64,000 bases of DNA from CAG-698 sp964385755 (GTDB lineage Bacteria > Bacillota_I > Bacilli_A > ML615J-28 > CAG-698): assembly GCA_964385755.1 (NCBI GenBank), contig CAYLPZ010000001.1:1-64000 (forward strand), written 5' to 3'. The number at the start of each line of letters is the position of its first letter. Within the stretch, counting starts at the first letter, position 1. The notes under the pieces are model-generated. The model ran no database searches. It was not told the origin of the DNA and saw only the letters and a program-made list of their open reading frames with translations. The position numbers and the translations under genes were made by a program. Shown one piece after another: positions 1 through 9,304 of the stretch.

Positions 1-149
1 AATAATTATAAAATAATAATTATAAAAAATATTAAATTTTTAATTGACATTTACACACATAAAAAATAATATTTATAAACTTTTTAATTGCAACATAAAT
101 TAGTTAAAAAATCAAGATTTTTTTAATAAAAATAGTTTTTAAAAAGCGG

Positions 150-179
150 TTGACACTTCATAAATTTTTATGGTATAAT
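150..179 (+). promoter_or_regulatory. Sigma-A promoter of nrdD
   Basis: A TTGACA box at 150-155 and a TATAAT box at 174-179 are separated by 18 bases, and TGG directly precedes the -10 (extended -10). Transcription would begin near 186, leaving a leader of about 75 bases before the ATG at 261. An open frame starting with TTG at 150 exists, but that TTG is the -35 box itself and cannot be the start. A weaker TTGACA lies at 44-49 without a good -10. I saw no clear NrdR box. Confidence 0.8.
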
Positions 180-260
180 CTTCCTACACAATTACTTTTT
201 AACAAAAAAATAATATTTTTTTTATTAAAAGTTTACGTAGAAAGAAAGGAAAAAAACAAA

Positions 261-2639
261 ATGTATAGTGTTAAAAAAAGGGATGGATCGATAGTAGATT
301 TTGATTTGAAAAAGATTGAAAATGCCATTGAAAAAGCATTTAAAGCTGTAAAAAAAGAGTATACTCAAGATATCATTGAACTTTTAGCGTTACGTGTCAC
401 TGCTCAATTTAATGATAAAATAGCCAATAACTTAATATCAATTGAAGATATACAAGACTCTGTTGAAATTGTATTAATTCAATCTGGTTACGTTGAAGTA
501 TCTAAAGCTTATATTTTATATCGTAAACAACATGAAAATATTAGAAAAACTAAATCTGCTATTTTAAACTATCGCGACACTGTAAATAATTACTTGAAAA
601 GTAACGACTGGAGAGTAAAAGAAAACTCAACAGTAACATATTCAGTTGGCGGATTAATTTTGTCGAACTCTGGAGCAATCACCGCAAACTACTGGCTTAG
701 TGAAGTTTATGATCAAGAAATTGAAAAAGCTCATCGTGAAGCTGATATTCACATTCATGACTTATCTATGCTAACAGGTTACTGTGCAGGTTGGTCACTA
801 AAACAACTAATTACTGAAGGTTTAGGTGGTGTTGTTGGTAAGATAACTTCAACCCCTGCTTCTCACCTTTCAACTTTATGTAATCAAATGACTAACTTTT
901 TAGGTATCATGCAAAACGAATGGGCTGGAGCACAAGCTTTTTCTAGTTTTGATACTTACTTAGCACCATTTGTTAAAAAAGACAATTTATCATATAAAGA
1001 AGTAAAACAATGTATTCAATCATTTATTTATGGTGTAAACACACCTTCAAGATGGGGAACACAAGCACCATTTACAAACATTACTTTAGACTGGACAGTA
1101 CCAAATGACTTAGCAGAATTAAATGCAATCGTTGGTGGTGTTGAGCAAGATTTCAAATATAAAGATTGTGTTAAAGAAATGGAAATGATTAATAAAGCAT
1201 TTATCGAGATTATGATTGAAGGTGATGCAAATGGTCGTGGATTCCAATATCCAATTCCAACATATTCTATCACAAGTAATTTTGACTGGTCTGAAACAGA
1301 AAACAATAAGTTATTATTTGAAATGACTGCTAAATATGGTACTCCATATTTCTCTAATTACATCAATAGTGATATGGAACCAAGTGATGTAAGAAGTATG
1401 TGTTGTAGATTGCGTTTAGACTTACGTGAACTACGTAAAAAATCTGGTGGATTCTTTGGTAGTGGTGAAAGTACAGGTTCTGTTGGTGTTGTTACAATCA
1501 ATATGCCTCGTATTGCCTATCTATCTGTCAATGAAAAAGATTTCTTTGATCGTTTAGAAAAGCTAATGAACATTTCCGCAAGAAGTTTAAAAATTAAACG
1601 TGATGTCATTACTCGTTTCTTAGAAAGTGGTTTATATCCATATACAAAACGTTATTTAGGAACATTCAATAATCACTTTTCTACTATTGGTCTTGTAGGT
1701 ATGAATGAAGCTTGTTTAAACGCTAAATGGATTGGTAAAGACTTAAGCAATCCTGAAGCATTAGAGTTTACTAAGAAGACATTAAATTTCATGCGTAATA
1801 AGCTTTCTGATTACCAAGAAGAATATGGTGATTTATATAACCTAGAAGCTACACCAGCTGAATCAACAGCATATCGTTTAGCAAAACATGATAAGAAAAA
1901 ATATCCTAACATCATCACCGCAAACGATGATGGCGATACACCTTACTACACAAATAGTTCACATTTACCAGTAAGCTATACAGATGATGTATTCTCTGCT
2001 TTAGATATTCAAGATGAATTACAAACACTTTATACATCTGGTACAGTATTCCACGCCTTCTTAGGTCAAAAAATGCCATCATGGAAGAGTTGTGCTAATC
2101 TTGTTAAAAAGATTGCGGAGAACTATAAATTACCATACTACACAATTTCACCAACTTATTCAGTTTGTGAAAAACATGGTTACATTACTGGTGAAGTATA
2201 TAAATGTCCAACTTGTGGTAAGAAAACAGAAGTTTATAGTCGTATAACAGGTTACTATCGTCCTGTTCAAAATTGGAATGATGGAAAGAGTCAAGAATTC
2301 AAAGAAAGAAAAGAATATGTAATCGAAACAAGTGTTCTTAACAAAAAAGAAAATGTTGATTGTAAAGTTGAAAATACTGAAACAAAAGCAAACAAATTAA
2401 ATGAAAATGAACTTCTTCTTTTCTCAACTCCAACATGTCCAAATTGTAAGATGGTAAAAATCTTACTTGAAAAAGCTGGTATTAAATACACTTTAGTTGA
2501 CTGCACAGTTGAAAAAGAAAAAGCAAAAGAATATAACATTATTAAAGCTCCTACACTACTTGTAAATAATGGTAGTGAAGTTATGCGATTCAATAATGCT
2601 AGTGAAATTAAAGCTTATATTGAATCATTAAATAAATAA
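261..2639 (+). CDS. nrdD: Anaerobic (class III) ribonucleoside-triphosphate reductase with C-terminal redoxin domain
   Basis: Oxygen-sensitive glycyl-radical enzyme that reduces ribonucleoside triphosphates to deoxy forms. The start is the ATG at 261 (MYSVKKRDGS), preceded by the SD AAAGAAAGGA at 241-250, giving 792 residues. Residues 1 to about 95 form an ATP-cone, followed by the NrdD barrel, then a CEKHG...CPTCGKK zinc site and the glycyl-radical loop RITGYYRPV. About 75 extra residues at the C-terminus (from ENELLLF) carry STPTCPNCKM, a CxxC redoxin of glutaredoxin/NrdH type. A fused redoxin suggests a thiol-reduced (NrdD2-like) rather than formate-reduced enzyme; this is inference from the family split. 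trxB follows 11 bases later; the activase candidate nrdG is at 8618-9304. Confidence 0.95.
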   Translation: MYSVKKRDGSIVDFDLKKIENAIEKAFKAVKKEYTQDIIELLALRVTAQFNDKIANNLISIEDIQDSVEIVLIQSGYVEVSKAYILYRKQHENIRKTKSAILNYRDTVNNYLKSNDWRVKENSTVTYSVGGLILSNSGAITANYWLSEVYDQEIEKAHREADIHIHDLSMLTGYCAGWSLKQLITEGLGGVVGKITSTPASHLSTLCNQMTNFLGIMQNEWAGAQAFSSFDTYLAPFVKKDNLSYKEVKQCIQSFIYGVNTPSRWGTQAPFTNITLDWTVPNDLAELNAIVGGVEQDFKYKDCVKEMEMINKAFIEIMIEGDANGRGFQYPIPTYSITSNFDWSETENNKLLFEMTAKYGTPYFSNYINSDMEPSDVRSMCCRLRLDLRELRKKSGGFFGSGESTGSVGVVTINMPRIAYLSVNEKDFFDRLEKLMNISARSLKIKRDVITRFLESGLYPYTKRYLGTFNNHFSTIGLVGMNEACLNAKWIGKDLSNPEALEFTKKTLNFMRNKLSDYQEEYGDLYNLEATPAESTAYRLAKHDKKKYPNIITANDDGDTPYYTNSSHLPVSYTDDVFSALDIQDELQTLYTSGTVFHAFLGQKMPSWKSCANLVKKIAENYKLPYYTISPTYSVCEKHGYITGEVYKCPTCGKKTEVYSRITGYYRPVQNWNDGKSQEFKERKEYVIETSVLNKKENVDCKVENTETKANKLNENELLLFSTPTCPNCKMVKILLEKAGIKYTLVDCTVEKEKAKEYNIIKAPTLLVNNGSEVMRFNNASEIKAYIESLNK

Positions 2640-2650
2640 GGATTAAATAT

Positions 2651-3574
2651 ATGAGTAATATTTATAAAGATGTCATAATAATTGGCGCAGGAGTAGCAGG
2701 AATGACTGCTGCTCTTAATTTAAAAAGAGCAAATTTAGATTGTTTAATTCTAGAGAAAAGTTCATATGGTGGCCAAGTAGCTTTCTCACCAAAAGTAGAA
2801 AACTTCCCTGGATTCAAAACAATTTCTGGAATGGATTTAGCTGATAATATTTTTGATCAAATAATGGATATTGGTGTAGAATTTGAACTTGAAGATGTAT
2901 TAAGTGTAACAAAAGAGAATGATTTATTTACAGTTACAACTGATTATCACACATATGATGCTAAAGCAGTAATAGTTGCAGCAGGAGTAAAACATCGTAA
3001 GATCAGACTAGAACATGAAGATAATCTTGTAGGAAAAGGATTATCATATTGTGCAATTTGTGATGGTGCTTTCTTTGAAGGTGAAAATGTTGTAGTTATC
3101 GGTGATGGCAACACTGCAATGCAATATGCATTAATGCTTGCAAATACATCACCAAAAGTAACAATTTGTACACTTTTTGATCGATTCTTTGGTGAAAAGA
3201 TCTATGAAGATCGTATTAGAAGCAAAGAAAACATTGAAGTAATTCATAACGTAAGTTTAAACAAATTCATTGTTGATGAAGAAGAAAACTTACAGGGATT
3301 AAGATTTACAAAAGATAATAACATAGATGGATTAACACTAGAAACAAAAGGTGTATTCCTTGCTATTGGGCAAATCCCAAATAATTCTTTTATCAAAGAT
3401 TTAGTAGATTTAGATAAAGAAGGATACATTATTACTGATAGTCATTTAGAAACAAAAACAAAAGGCTTATTCGCTATCGGTGACTGCCGTGCAAAAGATG
3501 TAAGACAAATCACTACAGCAATTTCAGATGCCGCAACAGCTTCAGTATTTGTACAAAATCATGTTGATAAATAA
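2651..3574 (+). CDS. trxB: Thioredoxin-disulfide reductase
   Basis: FAD/NADPH flavoprotein of 307 residues. It opens with the FAD-binding GAGVAGMTAALN motif, has the redox pair in YCAICDGAFF, a second dinucleotide fold (VIGDGNTAM) and the C-terminal FAIGDCR FAD motif, all in the usual order and length. It sits 11 bases downstream of the redoxin-bearing nrdD on the same transcript, so the natural inference is that it recycles the redoxin domain fused to NrdD, perhaps together with a separate thioredoxin encoded elsewhere. Whether it uses NADPH or ferredoxin cannot be settled by eye. No oddities seen. Confidence 0.93.
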   Translation: MSNIYKDVIIIGAGVAGMTAALNLKRANLDCLILEKSSYGGQVAFSPKVENFPGFKTISGMDLADNIFDQIMDIGVEFELEDVLSVTKENDLFTVTTDYHTYDAKAVIVAAGVKHRKIRLEHEDNLVGKGLSYCAICDGAFFEGENVVVIGDGNTAMQYALMLANTSPKVTICTLFDRFFGEKIYEDRIRSKENIEVIHNVSLNKFIVDEEENLQGLRFTKDNNIDGLTLETKGVFLAIGQIPNNSFIKDLVDLDKEGYIITDSHLETKTKGLFAIGDCRAKDVRQITTAISDAATASVFVQNHVDK

Positions 3575-3576
3575 AT

Positions 3577-3606
3577 AAGACGTAGCGCAAAGCTACGTCT
3601 TTTATT
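3577..3606 (+). terminator. Rho-independent terminator of nrdD-trxB
   Basis: A perfect 10-bp stem AAGACGTAGC/GCTACGTCTT with loop GCAAA (3587-3591) is followed by a T-rich tail. It begins just after the trxB stop codon. Confidence 0.9.
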
Positions 3607-3666
3607 AGGCTTTTAAAATATTATTGTGATAAATAATTTTTTAAAGAGCCATTTAAGATTTGAGAA

Positions 3667-4494
3667 TCATTTATTAACAATATATGTATAATAGTCTTTT
3701 CCAAAAAAAGATATATAAACAAATAAACCGCAACATAAAATATAAATTTTATTTTCTTCTTCCATAAATTTAAATTGTTTATTTATGATAGATTTATTTT
3801 GAATATAGTTTAAGAAATCATCATATGAAGGTGCATCTTTTATATTTTTTAAAAGATAATTCACTTTTAGTATGTTTTGTAATGTAATATTTTCAAAATC
3901 AATCTTTGAATATTTACTTAAATTTAAATTATTCCCTCTTTTACCAACGATTTCTTTATAATTTTTTGATTCATGTTTTCTAATATGTCGAAAAAAATAT
4001 TCGTTGCTAGGTGCAGGTATTTGATAATCTCGAAATGATTCTATCATGGGATAATTAATTAACAATAAACCATTTTCAGTTTCATCATTAAAATATTCTT
4101 TCATTTCTAATAAAATACTCTTCTTTTCATAATCATTGAAATGATTATCTTGCATTTCCAAATCAAAGAGTAGATAAATGTAGGGGAATTTATCTTCAAG
4201 AATTTTTAAGTCAGAGCTAATTTTTGCTAGTTCTTCAGAATTTTAAATTTCATCAAGTTTTAATTTACGTTCTTTTAATATACTTTTCAACATTTCTAAT
4301 GTTGATGTAGAATCAGAGCCAAATTGAGAATTTAATGATTTTATACTTTGATATAAAACATAAATATTTTTACCAAAGCTTACAACATTAAGATCAAAAT
4401 CTTCTTTTAATGCATTAGCATACATCTCCATTAAGTATGGTTCAGTTTTGAATCCTTCAACTAGTAATAAGATTTTATTCTTGGAAAGCACCAT
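3667..4494 (-). pseudogene. RloB/Toprim-like partner of the AAA ATPase, interrupted by in-frame TAA
   Basis: Two open stretches (4246-4494 and 3667-4242) are in the same frame and separated only by a TAA at 4243-4245 (codon 84). Read through, the product is about 275 residues. The first half has ILLLVEGFKTEPYLMEMY, a Toprim/RloB-like glutamate motif; the second half has YLLFDLEMQDNHF (acidic metal motif) and INYPMIESF, which I associate with uncharacterised Firmicutes proteins beside AAA ATPases. The start at 4494 (MVLSKNK) overlaps the ATPase end by 20 bases, as in translationally coupled pairs. A single C-to-T or G-to-T change would create the TAA. A degenerate copy of the GGCTCTxTAAAAAA repeat family follows the gene (about 3620-3652). 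Confidence 0.7.
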
Positions 4495-5578
4495 TTCGAT
4501 ACATTTTCTCCAAATTATGAGCTTCTCTAATTTCTTTGTCAGTACAATCACTAAGCGCTGTTACTTTATTATTAGTCATTATAAAGCAACAATCCGGTCT
4601 TGTAATAGAGTTTCTCATTAAATATGTATTATGAGATATTACTATTGATTGCATATTTTTATTATCATTTATAGCCTTCAGTATCATTTCTGCTGTTTCG
4701 TAATGATAATAAGCATCAAATTCATCTAAGAACAAAAATGAAATATTTTCAAAATATATTGACCAGCAGAAATACAACCACATTGCTCTTGTACCACTAG
4801 ATATTATTTTAGAAAACTGAGCTTCGCCATTTTTAAACTTAACATAAATTAAATCATTATTATTAACATTTTTAACAAACAAATCATATTTAATTTCATT
4901 ATTTAAAAGAAATTTTTGAAATTCTTCAAGCTTATTATTTTTAATAATTATTTCATCCATACCCGTACTCCCAGGTATATATCCAATGAAACTAGTACCT
5001 TCTGACAAGCATCTAAACCAAAGCATTTTTTCAGCGAATTCTACAATTTTAGTAATGGGAGAATCTTTATCAGCTAAAGTATTTTTATAGATATATTTCA
5101 AGATTGATAAATTTGAGTCTAGAAGATCAATTCTTAAATTTTCAGCACCTTTAACATTTACAACAGTTTCATTTTTATTTAAAACTATATGTTTTACCAC
5201 AACTTCATTATTTTTCGTAACAATTTCATATGTTAAATTGTTAATATTTGTCTTAGCGTATTCATATGTTATTCTATCATTTCCAAACTTAAACTCATAT
5301 GTGAAAATAGCAACGTCTTCTTTATTGTCCAAATTTATATAATTTGTTGTAAAAATATCCATTGGTTTTTGTTTGTCAGTCAAATGAGATGTTATATCAT
5401 ATAAAGCGAAACCTAAATTTGATTTACCTGATCCATTTTTACCATAAATAATTCCTTTATTTACCAATCCATTTTTAATTAATTCAGAATTAAAAGCATA
5501 ATCGCGTGTCTTACTTAGGTCCAATACTATTTCTTCATTAAATCCTTTATAGTTATTTACTTTAAATTTTTCTATCAT
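4475..5578 (-). CDS. AAA family ATPase of RloA/abortive-infection type
   Basis: SMC/RecF-like ATPase of about 367 residues. From the chosen start (MIEKFKVNNYKGF) it has Walker A GKNGSGKS near residues 46-53, a signature-like SSGTRAMWL, Walker B FLFLDEFDAYYH and the H-loop VISHN. Such AAA_21 ATPases pair with RloB/Toprim-like proteins in phage-defence operons (RloAB, AbiL, PARIS are related layouts). Upstream in-frame ATGs at 5593 and 5599 exist, but the -10 box of the only clear promoter covers 5598-5603, so transcription starts at about 5591; the ATG at 5578 has GGTGA seven bases before it. The partner gene is broken, so the system is probably inactive. Function as defence is inference. Confidence 0.75.
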   Translation of the reverse strand: MIEKFKVNNYKGFNEEIVLDLSKTRDYAFNSELIKNGLVNKGIIYGKNGSGKSNLGFALYDITSHLTDKQKPMDIFTTNYINLDNKEDVAIFTYEFKFGNDRITYEYAKTNINNLTYEIVTKNNEVVVKHIVLNKNETVVNVKGAENLRIDLLDSNLSILKYIYKNTLADKDSPITKIVEFAEKMLWFRCLSEGTSFIGYIPGSTGMDEIIIKNNKLEEFQKFLLNNEIKYDLFVKNVNNNDLIYVKFKNGEAQFSKIISSGTRAMWLYFCWSIYFENISFLFLDEFDAYYHYETAEMILKAINDNKNMQSIVISHNTYLMRNSITRPDCCFIMTNNKVTALSDCTDKEIREAHNLEKMYRNGAFQE

Positions 5579-5597
5579 AATGTATTCACCCATAAGC

Positions 5598-5626
5598 ATT
5601 ATACTCCTTAGAGACTTTTTTGTCAA
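5598..5626 (-). promoter_or_regulatory. Consensus promoter of the AAA ATPase operon
   Basis: Reading the minus strand: TTGACA (5626-5621), 17-base spacer, TATAAT (5603-5598), a perfect sigma-A promoter. The expected start site is near 5591, inside the apparent N-terminal extension of the ATPase frame, which decides the start codon at 5578. Confidence 0.85.
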
Positions 5627-5630
5627 TTAT

Positions 5631-5653
5631 TTGCCGTATTTTTTTTACGGCAA
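5631..5653. repeat. Inverted repeat next to the ATPase -35 box (candidate operator)
   Basis: Arms TTGCCGTA (5631-5638) and TACGGCAA (5646-5653) are perfect complements around a seven-T centre. The repeat lies four bases upstream of the -35 box of a consensus promoter and is the only GC-containing structure in a very AT-rich gap, so an operator is plausible. The remainder of the gap 5654-5922 shows nothing I recognise. Confidence 0.6.
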
Positions 5654-5922
5654 TAATATTATTATCAATTCTTTATATGAATATACATTAATAATTATGC
5701 TTTGATTTTTTATTTTTCAATGTTTCATCTTCATTCATTCTTAATCAATATTCTCCACAAACAACTATAAAAATACTTTTTAATTTAACAAAATAAAGAT
5801 TTATAATCTTTTCTAAAAATAATTATTACCTTTAAAAAACTAAGTAAGAAAAATTAAAAAAGAGGAAACACAAACTTCGTTTAATTATTTAAATATTAGT
5901 CACAATAATTTATTAAAGAACT

Positions 5923-5952
5923 AAAAAAATACCTTCCTATAATGGAAGGTAT
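5923..5952 (-). terminator. Terminator of the alkD-nrdG-lemA operon
   Basis: Minus-strand stem ATACCTTCC/GGAAGGTAT (5929-5937 with 5944-5952), six-base loop, followed by a seven-T run (complement of 5923-5929). It lies just past the stop of the LemA-family gene. Confidence 0.9.
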
Positions 5953-5965
5953 CTATTATTTGATC

Positions 5966-6634
5966 TTAGAAGAATACATCATTTGCTTTTTCTTTAATTT
6001 CTTTAGAAGCTGCAAATGGAATTCTAGTAGTATAACCTTGTTTAGCCGCAACAATCATCTTTGTTGGCCATTCTTGAATTGCATGATTCCAAGAATTTAC
6101 AGTGTCATTATATACTTCTCTTGCGGCAGTGATTTCTTTTTGTAGATAAGAATTTTGTTGAATAGCATCTTGAATTTCTTGATGAGCTTTTAGTTCAGGA
6201 TATCTTTCCACAGCAACATTAATCATTGCACTAATGTTATCAATTTTACCACCTAAGGCATTTCTAGCTTCATCAGGATTTGTTGTTTTACCATTTCTTG
6301 CGGCAGCAAGTTCAACAAATGTTTCTTTATCTAAAGTAACTGCTTTATCAACTAATTTTGCTAAATTTTGTAAAATAACTACACGATTTGTTAAATAATT
6401 ATCAACTGTTGAAGCATCATGTTGTAATTTTTGTTCAAGTTTTCTTAAATACTCTGCTGCTTTAATTTTCTTAAATAAGAAAACAACACCAGGAATAATG
6501 CCACAAACCCATAATAACACTTCAAAAATCTTTGAGCCTACACCAACCTTTACAGGAAGTTGTTTCGCAATAACGTTAATATCACGTCCACTTTCTAATA
6601 CATTATCATTTAATTCATCTAATCCGTTTGCCAT
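5966..6634 (-). CDS. LemA family protein
   Basis: 222 residues. The C-terminal two thirds show the LemA signature: NRVVILQNLAKLV, ERYPELKAHQ and QNSYLQKEITAAREVYNDTV ending in NHAIQEWP. An N-terminal hydrophobic segment (VLLWVCGIIPGVVFLF) implies a membrane anchor with the helical bundle facing one side. The start is placed at 6634 (MANGLDEL), nine bases from the SD GGAG; an ATG three codons upstream touches the SD. It is the last gene of a four-gene operon after a 641-residue membrane protein. LemA function is not settled; pairing with the upstream protein is probably meaningful. Confidence 0.85.
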   Translation of the reverse strand: MANGLDELNDNVLESGRDINVIAKQLPVKVGVGSKIFEVLLWVCGIIPGVVFLFKKIKAAEYLRKLEQKLQHDASTVDNYLTNRVVILQNLAKLVDKAVTLDKETFVELAAARNGKTTNPDEARNALGGKIDNISAMINVAVERYPELKAHQEIQDAIQQNSYLQKEITAAREVYNDTVNSWNHAIQEWPTKMIVAAKQGYTTRIPFAASKEIKEKANDVFF

Positions 6635-6690
6635 TTTTTTCATCTCCTTTTATAAATTATAGCATTTTTATCATAGATATTTCAATTATT

Positions 6691-8616
6691 TTATAGTTTT
6701 TCTGTTTTATCAATTACTTTTTCAAGAATAGATTTGTCATCTGCTTCTTCTCTATTATCTGATGTGAAAATATTATCAAATATTTCATCATCATTATCAG
6801 TATAATCTTTATCAGTTAGCATTGAAAAAACTCCACGGCTAAAGACGTATTCATTCCCTTTGTTAAACTTATTAACAAATGACTCAAAACTATTTGTACC
6901 TACTTTACTTGTAAAATTAGGTTTAGTGATTTTATTAGACTTAACAGTAATGTTTCGTTCATTTTCTAAAGGCAAATATACATAATACTCAACGGGAATT
7001 GTATGTACACATCCATCACCACCTAATTTATTGATAAAATCTACTCTTTTTTCTGCCTTATATGTATAAGCTTTAACAGAGACTTCATCAGTTTCTTTTG
7101 TTTTTCCGGTAAATGAAGTTTTTAGTATAGCATTTGTATCACTATCTTTATGCTTAAATAATTTTGCATTAAAGCGATTAGCAATTGTTTCGTGTTCATA
7201 ACTAGTCATATTTGCTGGATATGAATTATTATAGATATATTCTCTTGCTTTATGTTGCTGGTAAAGTGGAATACATAAAAGCGGTGCAAAATCAAAATAA
7301 AGTGATTTAAAATAAGTATTATTATAAGTAACAAATTTACTCTTTGCTTCATCGATATCATTAGAAATATAGTGAGATGGAGAAGCTGAATAATCAAAGT
7401 TTTGTGAATGCATTGTCTGTATATAATTTAAGCATTTTCGTTTAACAAATTGAAAATCATCACCGTATGGTTCTTTGCTTTTAATTAGCTCAATTTCATT
7501 CTTTTGGGCTAGTGGTGTAAATAACAAACGAAACTCAAGTTCATTATCACGATCAGTTCCACCAAATAGAACTTCAAAATCGTTGTCCGCAAATCTTTGA
7601 TAATTTGTTGTTGGGTCATCATCTGTTAAATCTTTTTCTGCTTTTTTGTCAAGCTTTTTCGCAGCTTTGTTAATTTTACGCTCAAGTTTCTTTTCATCTT
7701 CAATAGTGCTTAATTCAGTAGGCATACGTGAAAATGATAAATTCGGTGCCGCATCATTAGCATATACAAGTTTAGTTGTGTAGTAATAATTTGGAAATGG
7801 TTTTACTACACTAGCAGTTAAAGTTTGTGTATGGTGATTAGTATGAAGATTCCCATTTGAGTCACGCGATGTTGTTGTCCAATGGATGACAATACTACCT
7901 GTGTATGTTTTGTTAATCCATTCTTGGACATGATCTTTTAAAATTACAAATGGATTGCCTAAAATAGTACCTGACTGTACAAAAACAGTTGATGAAAACT
8001 TTGAATCATTTTCTTTAAAACCATATTGGTCTTTAAGTTTACAAAAGCGAGCAGGTGTAAAATGATGATCAAGTTTAATCAGTGGTGTTGTTTGATTACA
8101 AAGTTCTAATGAAATATAATCATCATAACTAGAATTAAGCTTACTCATTTGTCTCCATGACAAACTTGTTAATTCGTCAATTTTCTTAACGAGTTCTTCT
8201 TTTTCTTTTGTTTTAGTTTCAATAAGTTTATTTATTTTCTTTTTAATTATATAAATAAAATATACAGTTAAGAAGATTGCTAAAGCAAATAGACTAATAG
8301 AAACATAAATAGGTAATGAACCATCATTAATATATAAATACAAAGTAAATAGAGCACTTAACCAAATTAATACATCTATAATTATTAAAAAAGTTTTAAT
8401 GCTTTTATTCTTTGTTAAAGCATTATTGATGATATCTAGTTTATTATTTAAATTCTTAATTTCTTTTATTGTATTGCGGTTTTCTTCAACATTTACACCA
8501 CTTTTTTTAACTAAATCATCAAACATCTTTATAACATTTTCATTATGAACATTTTTAAGAGAACTATTATAATATGAGATAGGATTAAGTAATTCATTGT
8601 CATAATTTTTTTGCAT
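6691..8616 (-). CDS. Uncharacterised membrane protein upstream of LemA
   Basis: 641 residues, not recognised. A charged N-terminal region with coiled-coil character (residues about 30-75) precedes two closely spaced membrane helices (FLIIIDVLIWLSALFTLYLY and VSISLFALAIFLTVYFIYII) and another coiled segment (INKLIETKTKEKEELVKKI). The rest, about 450 residues, is soluble and probably cytoplasmic, with HWTTTSRDS and a Lys/Asp-rich stretch (KINKAAKKLDKKAEKDL). The C-terminus is acidic. The start lies one base past the nrdG stop, so translation is coupled; lemA follows after about 55 bases. The arrangement suggests a membrane complex with LemA. I see no catalytic motif. Confidence 0.7.
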   Translation of the reverse strand: MQKNYDNELLNPISYYNSSLKNVHNENVIKMFDDLVKKSGVNVEENRNTIKEIKNLNNKLDIINNALTKNKSIKTFLIIIDVLIWLSALFTLYLYINDGSLPIYVSISLFALAIFLTVYFIYIIKKKINKLIETKTKEKEELVKKIDELTSLSWRQMSKLNSSYDDYISLELCNQTTPLIKLDHHFTPARFCKLKDQYGFKENDSKFSSTVFVQSGTILGNPFVILKDHVQEWINKTYTGSIVIHWTTTSRDSNGNLHTNHHTQTLTASVVKPFPNYYYTTKLVYANDAAPNLSFSRMPTELSTIEDEKKLERKINKAAKKLDKKAEKDLTDDDPTTNYQRFADNDFEVLFGGTDRDNELEFRLLFTPLAQKNEIELIKSKEPYGDDFQFVKRKCLNYIQTMHSQNFDYSASPSHYISNDIDEAKSKFVTYNNTYFKSLYFDFAPLLCIPLYQQHKAREYIYNNSYPANMTSYEHETIANRFNAKLFKHKDSDTNAILKTSFTGKTKETDEVSVKAYTYKAEKRVDFINKLGGDGCVHTIPVEYYVYLPLENERNITVKSNKITKPNFTSKVGTNSFESFVNKFNKGNEYVFSRGVFSMLTDKDYTDNDDEIFDNIFTSDNREEADDKSILEKVIDKTEKL

Positions 8617-8617
8617 A

Positions 8618-9304
8618 TTAATAACCTCTCAAACTAGCATTTATGCCATTTTCTCTAAGTATTCTTAAATAGTATTGAGCTTTATCAAGCGAAACTTCAT
8701 GTAAATTTTGTTCAGGACAAGTATCTCTTAAAGTGAATTTTTGTAACACATACTTCTTACATCCTTTTATTATTTCAATTATTTTTATCATATTTTGTTC
8801 ATTATGATATTCATCGATTAATGTAGTTCTAAACTCAAAATCAATATTTGATTTTTTGAGATACTCAATGGATTTCTTAACATTTGTTAAATCAAATTTT
8901 TTACCGATTACTTCTTCATAATTATCAAAATCATTCTTTATATCCATTGCAACATAATCAATAATATTTTGATCAATCAACATTTTTAACATATCATAAT
9001 TAGTTCCGTTTGTGTCTAATTTAACAAAAAAGCCCATTTTTTTAATCTCAGCTAACATTTCAGGTAAGTCGTTAGAAAGTGTAGGTTCACCACCCGTAAC
9101 GCAAACAGCGTCAATTTTACCTTTGCGAGATAAAAGATAAGATTTTATTTCTTCAAATGGAATAGAATTTTCTATTTTGTGTAAGACTAAAGGAAAATTA
9201 TGACAGAAAGGACATCTAAAATTACAACCACCTAAAAAAATTGTACAGCCCACATGTTCATCAAAATCCACAAGTGATATTTTTTCAAATCCAAGTATTT
9301 TCAT
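8618..9304 (-). CDS. nrdG: Anaerobic ribonucleoside-triphosphate reductase activating protein (radical SAM, NrdG2-like)
   Basis: 228 residues. The CNFRCPFCHNFPL stretch gives the CxxxCxxC cluster motif that binds the SAM-cleaving 4Fe-4S centre; GGEP (CVTGGEPTLS) and the TNGTN/MDIKN strands are typical of glycyl-radical activases. Length and the LVDFDEHVGCTIFLGGC opening match the NrdG2 type. It would install the glycyl radical in NrdD encoded at 261-2639, about 6 kb away on the other strand. Its ATG overlaps the upstream stop by one base (TAATG), so it is translated with the alkD-like gene. Confidence 0.9.
   Translation of the reverse strand: MKILGFEKISLVDFDEHVGCTIFLGGCNFRCPFCHNFPLVLHKIENSIPFEEIKSYLLSRKGKIDAVCVTGGEPTLSNDLPEMLAEIKKMGFFVKLDTNGTNYDMLKMLIDQNIIDYVAMDIKNDFDNYEEVIGKKFDLTNVKKSIEYLKKSNIDFEFRTTLIDEYHNEQNMIKIIEIIKGCKKYVLQKFTLRDTCPEQNLHEVSLDKAQYYLRILRENGINASLRGY

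Noticed and set aside
150..260. Upstream extension of NrdD by 37 residues
   Set aside because: Its TTG start is the -35 box of the nrdD promoter, and a good SD precedes the ATG at 261.
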